Assembly: GCA_023134955.1 (NCBI GenBank)
Contig: JAGLUC010000239.1
Location: forward strand, 1 to 9,588
Length of the DNA: 9,588 nucleotides
Direction: 5' to 3'
Origin: Methylococcales bacterium
GTDB taxonomy: Bacteria > Pseudomonadota > Gammaproteobacteria > Methylococcales > Methylomonadaceae
Below are positions 5,750-9,588 of the stretch, one piece after another; within the stretch, counting starts at the first letter, position 1; each line of letters begins with the position of its first letter. The position numbers and the translations under genes are program-made. A model generated the notes under the pieces. That model was given only the letters and a program-made list of their open reading frames with translations. It did no database searches and was not told the origin of the DNA.

Positions 5750-7345
5750 TTATATTGGTTCAATGGTACCAGGCATAACTCTGGCATCAAACTGATCCTT
5801 TAACGTCTGAACATTTTCATCATTGTTAATTAAATCAATGGCCGCTTGCTGCCTGTCTTCATTTTTCTTTACTGTTTTCTGTGCTGGCGTTACTGAATTT
5901 GTTTTTTCAGTTTTAATCACTAATTTAACCGGCTTTCCGCAATAAGCTTGTAAGCCTTTTTGTAAGTTTTCTTCTGAGCGGCGAGTTAAAAGTTGAGTAT
6001 GTCCCGGTGTCAAAAGCAAATGACAGGTTTTATCATCAAGGCTGTCTAATACGCAATTATTAGCAAGTTCACGTGTCATACCACCCAGTTTCATTGATAC
6101 AACAATATCAGACCAATCTGCTCCCGTTTGCTTCGCTTGTTCTGCCTGGTTATTTACCTTTTCTACAATGGCTTTAGGCTGTGGCTCAGCCACCCTTTTA
6201 ACATCAGTCACGGCTGGTTTAACATTTGACTTTTGACTTTGAGTTTGAGTTTGAACTGGACTACCGTCAGGTTTAAAAGTCAACATTCTTAACATGACCA
6301 TTTCAAAGCCACTGCGTGGGTCTGGTGCTAAATCTAAATCTCGCTGGCCGATTAAGCCAATTTGATAAAATAACTGAACATCTTCTGCTAATAATTTTCT
6401 AGCCAGCTCAGCAATAACTTCTGGATCAAAATCATGATCAACAAAGTCAGGAATGGTTTGAGTTAAACTAACTCGATGTAATACGCGCAAAATCTGTTGC
6501 AAAATATCAGAAAAATCAGGGGTTAATTCTGAAATATCGGCTATTTTCTGTAAAATTTCAGCCCCATCATTATTGGCTAAAGCAAATAAAATATCATCAA
6601 CGGGTTGCTGTGCCACTGTACCCAACATTTGCGAGACTATCTCTAACTTAACTTCTCCATTTCCAAATGAAATGGCTTGATCTAGCAAACTTAAACCATC
6701 TCGCATACTACCATCAGCAGAACGTGATAATAATTTTAAAGCCGCTGGTTCAAAATTAATTTTCTCCTGAGTTAAAATGTAACTCATCTGCTGATCAATT
6801 TGTGTGGGTAATAATCGTTTAAGATTAAACTGTAAGCAACGCGATAATACCGTTAATGGAATTTTTTGAGGGTCGGTGGTGGCTAGTAAAAATTTAACAT
6901 GTGGAGGTGGCTCTTCCAATGTTTTAAGCAAGGCGTTAAAACTATGACCTGAGAGCATATGCACTTCATCAATCAAGTAAACTTTGTATCGCCCTTGATT
7001 AGGTGCGTATTGCACGTTGTCTAATAAATCACGGGTATCTTCAACCTTGGTTCTTGATGCAGCATCAACTTCAATAAGATCCATAAAGCGACCGTCATTA
7101 AATGCTCGACATACATCACATTCACCACAAGGGTTAAAATCTTGAAGATTTTCACAATTGATTGCTTTCGCTAAAATTCTGGCAACTGTCGTTTTGCCTA
7201 CACCCCGAGTACCCGTAAATAGATAAGCGTGATGGAGCCTGTCATGTTTCAGCGCATTAGAAAGCGATTGACTGACATGTTCCTGACCGACAAGTTGAGT
7301 GAAATTCTGAGGACGCCATTTTCTGGCTAAAACCTGATAAGCCAT
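5750..7345 (-). CDS. dnaX: DNA polymerase III tau/gamma subunit DnaX
   Basis: DnaX is the ATPase of the clamp loader; the full-length tau form also ties polymerase cores and the DnaB helicase together at the fork. The protein has 531 residues. Walker A GTRGVGKT is at 45-52, zinc-binding cysteines are C64, C73, C76 and C79, Walker B reads DEVH (126-129), and the SRC motif follows at LSRCLQF. Domain III ends near 360. A short Gln/Lys/Val-rich linker (about 361-405) leads to a tau-type C-terminal domain (about 406-531) ending DARVMPGTIEPI. It is about 110 residues shorter than E. coli tau, mainly in the linker. I chose the ATG at 7345 (MAYQVLARKWRPQNF); the frame runs upstream to a GTG at 7405, but that lies inside the SRP RNA. 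No canonical A-AAA-AAG slippery site was seen near the linker, so a short gamma form is not evident. Confidence 0.97.
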   Translation of the reverse strand: MAYQVLARKWRPQNFTQLVGQEHVSQSLSNALKHDRLHHAYLFTGTRGVGKTTVARILAKAINCENLQDFNPCGECDVCRAFNDGRFMDLIEVDAASRTKVEDTRDLLDNVQYAPNQGRYKVYLIDEVHMLSGHSFNALLKTLEEPPPHVKFLLATTDPQKIPLTVLSRCLQFNLKRLLPTQIDQQMSYILTQEKINFEPAALKLLSRSADGSMRDGLSLLDQAISFGNGEVKLEIVSQMLGTVAQQPVDDILFALANNDGAEILQKIADISELTPDFSDILQQILRVLHRVSLTQTIPDFVDHDFDPEVIAELARKLLAEDVQLFYQIGLIGQRDLDLAPDPRSGFEMVMLRMLTFKPDGSPVQTQTQSQKSNVKPAVTDVKRVAEPQPKAIVEKVNNQAEQAKQTGADWSDIVVSMKLGGMTRELANNCVLDSLDDKTCHLLLTPGHTQLLTRRSEENLQKGLQAYCGKPVKLVIKTEKTNSVTPAQKTVKKNEDRQQAAIDLINNDENVQTLKDQFDARVMPGTIEPI

Positions 7346-7362
7346 TAGAGACTCTAAGGAAA

Positions 7363-7391
7363 AATATAGGATTGGGCGGAAACCGTGCCAG
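7363..7391 (-). promoter_or_regulatory. possible dnaX promoter inside the 3' end of ffs
   Basis: On the minus strand CTGGCA (7391-7386, 4 of 6 consensus bases) and TATATT (7368-7363, 5 of 6) are spaced by 17 nt, 18 nt upstream of the dnaX ATG. The -35 part would lie within the SRP RNA 3' strand. dnaX may instead, or also, be transcribed by read-through from the ffs promoter. Support is motif matching only. Confidence 0.3.
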
Positions 7392-7487
7392 CTACATCCC
7401 GGCACACGAATCTGCTGCTACCGTTGCTCCCTTCCAGGTCTGGCGGAGTTTACAGCGTATCGTTGCGAGAGAACCAACACGGTAACC
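7378..7487 (-). ncRNA. ffs: 4.5S RNA, small signal recognition particle RNA
   Basis: This is the RNA of the bacterial signal recognition particle, which binds Ffh and directs membrane proteins to FtsY and SecYEG. The domain IV core reads CCAGACCTGGAAGGGAGCAA with a GGAA tetraloop and the asymmetric AGCA internal loop that Ffh binds. Further conserved blocks are TTGGTTCTCTCGCAACG on the 5' side and GTGTGCCGGGATGTAGCTGG on the 3' side, as in E. coli 4.5S RNA. The ends pair: ACCGTGTTGG near 7483-7474 with CTGGCACGGT near 7391-7382, extended by GG (7487-7486) with CC (7379-7378). This gives about 110 nt, the usual size; the exact ends are inferred from pairing. dnaX starts 32 nt downstream, the order also found in Bacillus subtilis. 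Confidence 0.96.
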
Positions 7488-7548
7488 ATAATATTTTCAG
7501 TCTATGACTGAAAGAGGGTATTATGCTTGAATTAATTTAATTAGGCAA
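7488..7548 (-). promoter_or_regulatory. ffs promoter and processed leader with hairpin
   Basis: On the minus strand TTGCCT (7548-7543) and CATAAT (7525-7520) are spaced by exactly 17 nt, followed by a C-rich discriminator ACCCTC. Transcription would start near 7513, leaving a leader of about 26 nt before the mature RNA end at 7487. In E. coli the 4.5S precursor also has a short leader, removed by RNase P. The leader here is almost entirely a perfect 8-bp hairpin, TTTCAGTC-ATA-GACTGAAA (7513-7495). A GC-rich discriminator is a feature of growth-rate-controlled promoters, but control here is inference. Confidence 0.65.
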
Positions 7549-7564
7549 TAGCTGTTTTAAAAAG

Positions 7565-7978
7565 CTAATCATCATTATCGCTGGACTTCAATGAACGAAG
7601 AAACAAACCCATCCCTCCCATTGCTAAAACCAAAATTGTTATTAAATCAAATGCGCTCATGGATACAAATCTAAAATTTATGGATGCAATAACCCCAAAA
7701 ATAAGAGCAGCTATTGAGCCAATCGTTAGCACCCAGCCCAATAGGTTTTTACTGTTGTAAAAAACAATTCCAATGCCGAATATAAAGGGAAACATAATCG
7801 TTCCACCCGTTACCCGATAGTTCATTCCATAAGCTGAGAAATTATATAAGCGTGCGCCCATACCAAAACTTGAAGTAATAACAATAGCGTTTAATAGTAG
7901 ATAAAATCCTGTACACATCATTATTAATCCAATAAAAAAATGGCCTATACCGCCTGATGTTCCACCTGCACCTTCCAT
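7565..7978 (-). CDS. small four-helix membrane protein of unknown function
   Basis: I do not recognise a named family for this 137-residue protein. It has about four hydrophobic segments, at residues 11-33, 59-75, 79-98 and 108-126, with a Gly-rich N-terminus (MEGAGGTSGGIGHFF) and a charged tail (LKSSDNDD), so it is an integral inner-membrane protein. A strong AGGAG ribosome-binding site lies 5 nt before the ATG. It starts 21 nt after the DUF350 gene stop and is most likely its operon partner; I have an impression that this pairing recurs in other gammaproteobacteria but cannot verify it. It ends 77 nt before the mature 4.5S RNA, with the ffs promoter between. No catalytic motif is visible. 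Confidence 0.85.
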   Translation of the reverse strand: MEGAGGTSGGIGHFFIGLIMMCTGFYLLLNAIVITSSFGMGARLYNFSAYGMNYRVTGGTIMFPFIFGIGIVFYNSKNLLGWVLTIGSIAALIFGVIASINFRFVSMSAFDLITILVLAMGGMGLFLRSLKSSDNDD

Positions 7979-7999
7979 AATATCTCCTGAAATGTAATG

Positions 8000-8908
8000 T
8001 TAAGCAAACAAACCAACAAAGGTGAAGCCTATCCCAATATAAATAGCCGCTTCAATTGAACCAATTGCAACGTTACGTTGCTCACCTACTTCTTCTGCCA
8101 CATTAACTTTAGGCAATAAAATATGGCGTAAGATGATGGATAATAAGGTTTGTGAGATAAAAATCACTACTGCCATTATTACCCATGCCAGGACTGAGTA
8201 AATCAATAAACCAGGGTCATATACAACAATCCCGGATGTAGCTGTTATGGCTAAAGCAACACCTAGGCGATAGCCTGAAAAACGAATGGCTAGAGCAACA
8301 TTTCCATTTTTAATTTCACCTTGTAAGGTTCTTCCATTGTCCTTATGACGGCGATTAAAAACAGCATTTCGATAAAGCGTCGCTAATATTAAAATAATTT
8401 GTGACATTAAAAAAATACCCACAACCACCACAAGCCCTAAGAAAGTTGAGCCATCTACCCAAGTCATCGCTGCACGAATAATAATAGCCGTGGCTATTAA
8501 GTTAAAGCCATCAACAACACCTGCGGCAACATTACCAGCCATAATCTCATCATGAATGGATATTTGGCGTAAGCCAATTTTGTCAAAAATTTTTCGGGTT
8601 AAGCCCATAAAAACCATGGCAGCAATACCATAACTTGCCATTAGCGTTATTTCTTCAACATAAGTTGTTCCAGCATCACCTGCCACAACACCCATCATCA
8701 ATACTGCTACGGCAATTATAGCGCCAGCCAAAGCGATACCTGCTGAAAAATTATCGCGTTGAGCCAATAGTTCTTGTAAAGAAATCCCTGCAATAGTTGA
8801 TGCTAATAAACGCAACGTTGCCATAAATCCCATTAAAATAACAAAATCAATCGCATAATAAGCTAATGCTGCATCACTCAGCATAATCATTTGTGTTAAG
8901 TTTTCCAT
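8000..8908 (-). CDS. DUF350 domain membrane protein, duplicated form
   Basis: This is a 302-residue integral membrane protein with about eight hydrophobic helices that fits the DUF350 (UPF0719, YjfL-like) family. It appears to hold two DUF350 units of about 130 residues. The first has RDNFSAGIALAGAIIAVAVL (51-70), a middle helix ending in LTRKIFDKI, and a final helix starting NVAAGVVDGFNLIATA. The second has NGNVALAIRFSGYRLGVALA and NVAIGSIEAAIYIGIGFTFV. The repeated N-x-A-x-(G/A)-I motifs support duplication; the E. coli protein is a single unit of about 130 residues. The function is unknown; DUF350 genes often sit in small clusters with PspA-like, polyamine-related or low-complexity proteins. 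The ATG at 8908 has an AAGG site 9 nt upstream. The Ser-rich gene ends 24 nt upstream and the four-helix gene starts 21 nt downstream. Confidence 0.88.
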   Translation of the reverse strand: MENLTQMIMLSDAALAYYAIDFVILMGFMATLRLLASTIAGISLQELLAQRDNFSAGIALAGAIIAVAVLMMGVVAGDAGTTYVEEITLMASYGIAAMVFMGLTRKIFDKIGLRQISIHDEIMAGNVAAGVVDGFNLIATAIIIRAAMTWVDGSTFLGLVVVVGIFLMSQIILILATLYRNAVFNRRHKDNGRTLQGEIKNGNVALAIRFSGYRLGVALAITATSGIVVYDPGLLIYSVLAWVIMAVVIFISQTLLSIILRHILLPKVNVAEEVGEQRNVAIGSIEAAIYIGIGFTFVGLFA

Positions 8909-8932
8909 CGCTTTAAACCTTGTGTTGTTATG

Positions 8933-9588
8933 TTATTTACCGCCAAAACTACGACTACTGCGTGAGCTACTACCAAAAAAACTAGAACTACGTTTTGACG
9001 AAGTGCTGGATGATTTATTGCCAGCAAAAAAACTAGAGCTACGTTTGCCGCCCACTTTACCAGAATGTCGTCCACCACTCTGTTTTTGACTAAAATAATT
9101 TGATTGACTGGATCGCTGTCGACTATAGGTACTGACTCGTTTTCGTCCTTTAGCTGAACCATATTGCTTTTTTGGTTGAGTAGCTGGAATCGCACCACTC
9201 TTGCGCATATTGCTATTGCGCTGCGAAGTTCGATTACGGTCATAATTACTACCGTAAGACTGCCTGCCGTAATCATTATAATAAGAGTAATGAGAGCGTC
9301 TATTCCAGTCATTATAGTAAATAGGTGAGCGATTATAATAGCCCCCTCCAAACATACTTCTAAAAAAAGCATATTGCCCATACCAATGCCAGAATGATCG
9401 CCCTGAATTGTCTTGTCGATATTCACCATAGCCAGGGTTACCTACCAAATAACTGCCAGGTGTGATAACTTCACCTCGTGCATTGGCTGCCTGACTATCT
9501 TTAGGGATGCTGACTGTGTCTAATTGTCCATCTGACAATTCAGCCATGGTATTGACCAAATCAATTAAGGCATCATTAAACACGATAG
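8933..9588 (-). CDS. Ser/Tyr/Arg-rich low-complexity protein, 5' end probably outside the window
   Basis: I do not recognise this protein. At least 216 residues are visible. The frame is open to the window edge, and the first possible start is a GTG at 9583 with no visible ribosome-binding site, so the N-terminus probably lies beyond. The first 50 residues look folded (ALIDLVNTMAELSDGQLDTV and ITPGSYLVGNPGYGEYR). An aromatic stretch SFWHWYGQYAFFRSMFGGGY follows, then Tyr/Asn/Arg-rich sequence to about 120. The tail is basic and Ser-rich, holding two copies of KRSSSFF and ending SRSSRSFGGK. There are no cysteines and no clear membrane helix in this part. The arrangement recalls DUF1190-type proteins (YgiB, YjfM) that accompany DUF350 genes in E. 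coli, but I see no convincing homology. It lies 24 nt upstream of the DUF350 gene. Confidence 0.7.
   Translation of the reverse strand, partial: IVFNDALIDLVNTMAELSDGQLDTVSIPKDSQAANARGEVITPGSYLVGNPGYGEYRQDNSGRSFWHWYGQYAFFRSMFGGGYYNRSPIYYNDWNRRSHYSYYNDYGRQSYGSNYDRNRTSQRNSNMRKSGAIPATQPKKQYGSAKGRKRVSTYSRQRSSQSNYFSQKQSGGRHSGKVGGKRSSSFFAGNKSSSTSSKRSSSFFGSSSRSSRSFGGK
8974..9046 (-). repeat. 22-bp direct repeat within the Ser-rich gene
   Basis: Plus-strand 8974-8995 and 9025-9046 are identical except for one base. Each contains a run of seven A (T7 in the coding strand) and encodes KRSSSFF in the same frame. The repeat probably arose by a 51-bp (17-codon) duplication and keeps the reading frame. The T7 runs could be slippage-prone. 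Confidence 0.75.

Noticed and set aside
7345..7357. Odd palindrome TTAGAGACTCTAA over the dnaX start as an operator
   Set aside because: Only 13 bp with a single-base centre. It overlaps the AGAG ribosome-binding site and the start codon, and nothing else supports a regulatory role.
7346..7405. N-terminal extension of DnaX by 20 residues from a GTG at 7405
   Set aside because: The extension lies within the 4.5S RNA 3' strand, and its residues do not resemble DnaX, whereas MAYQVLARKWRPQNF at 7345 is the family start.
8896..9429. 177-residue hydrophobic open frame overlapping the Ser-rich gene
   Set aside because: It overlaps the Ser-rich gene on the same strand in another frame, and its Val/Ile/Ala-rich sequence is what reading a Ser/Tyr-rich gene out of frame gives. 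The Ser-rich frame has the better operon spacing.

Overview
The window is a stretch of chromosome from an AT-rich gammaproteobacterium. The housekeeping proteins (ParC, RecR, YbaB, DnaX, PncC) read as close relatives of their Escherichia coli counterparts. The gene order SRP RNA - dnaX - ybaB - recR is a widely conserved bacterial block. One palindromic intergenic repeat (3264-3334) resembles repeats I associate with gammaproteobacterial methanotrophs, but this is a memory-based impression and too weak to assign a genus. All recognised genes lie on the minus strand, so they are read from right to left.

Reading with transcription, 9588-7565 holds a membrane-protein cluster. It contains a Ser/Tyr/Arg-rich protein of unknown function (cut by the window edge), a duplicated DUF350 membrane protein, and a small four-helix membrane protein. 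They are closely spaced (24 and 21 nt) and probably form one operon of unknown role. A clear promoter with a leader hairpin then precedes the 4.5S signal-recognition-particle RNA gene (ffs, about 7378-7487). This is followed at once by dnaX (clamp-loader tau), ybaB (nucleoid-associated protein) and recR (recombination mediator). The last two overlap in a TAATG junction.

Downstream of recR lies a 162-bp miniature inverted-repeat element (4638-4799) with 34-bp arms ending in TATA. It fills almost all of the space between recR and a HIT-family hydrolase gene. Next come a CvfB-like S1-domain RNA-binding protein and a 71-bp palindromic repeat. After these, parC (topoisomerase IV subunit A) has a promoter with an operator-like palindrome between its -10 element and any -35 element, and pncC (nicotinamide mononucleotide amidase) follows.

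The left end (27-451) carries no convincing complete gene. It does hold a GC-rich run of four consecutive stem-loops (190-409) flanked by a near-identical 12-bp direct repeat. I do not recognise it, and it is the best candidate here for an undescribed RNA or mobile repeat. No CRISPR array, tRNA, rRNA other than SRP RNA, phage module or toxin-antitoxin pair was seen.
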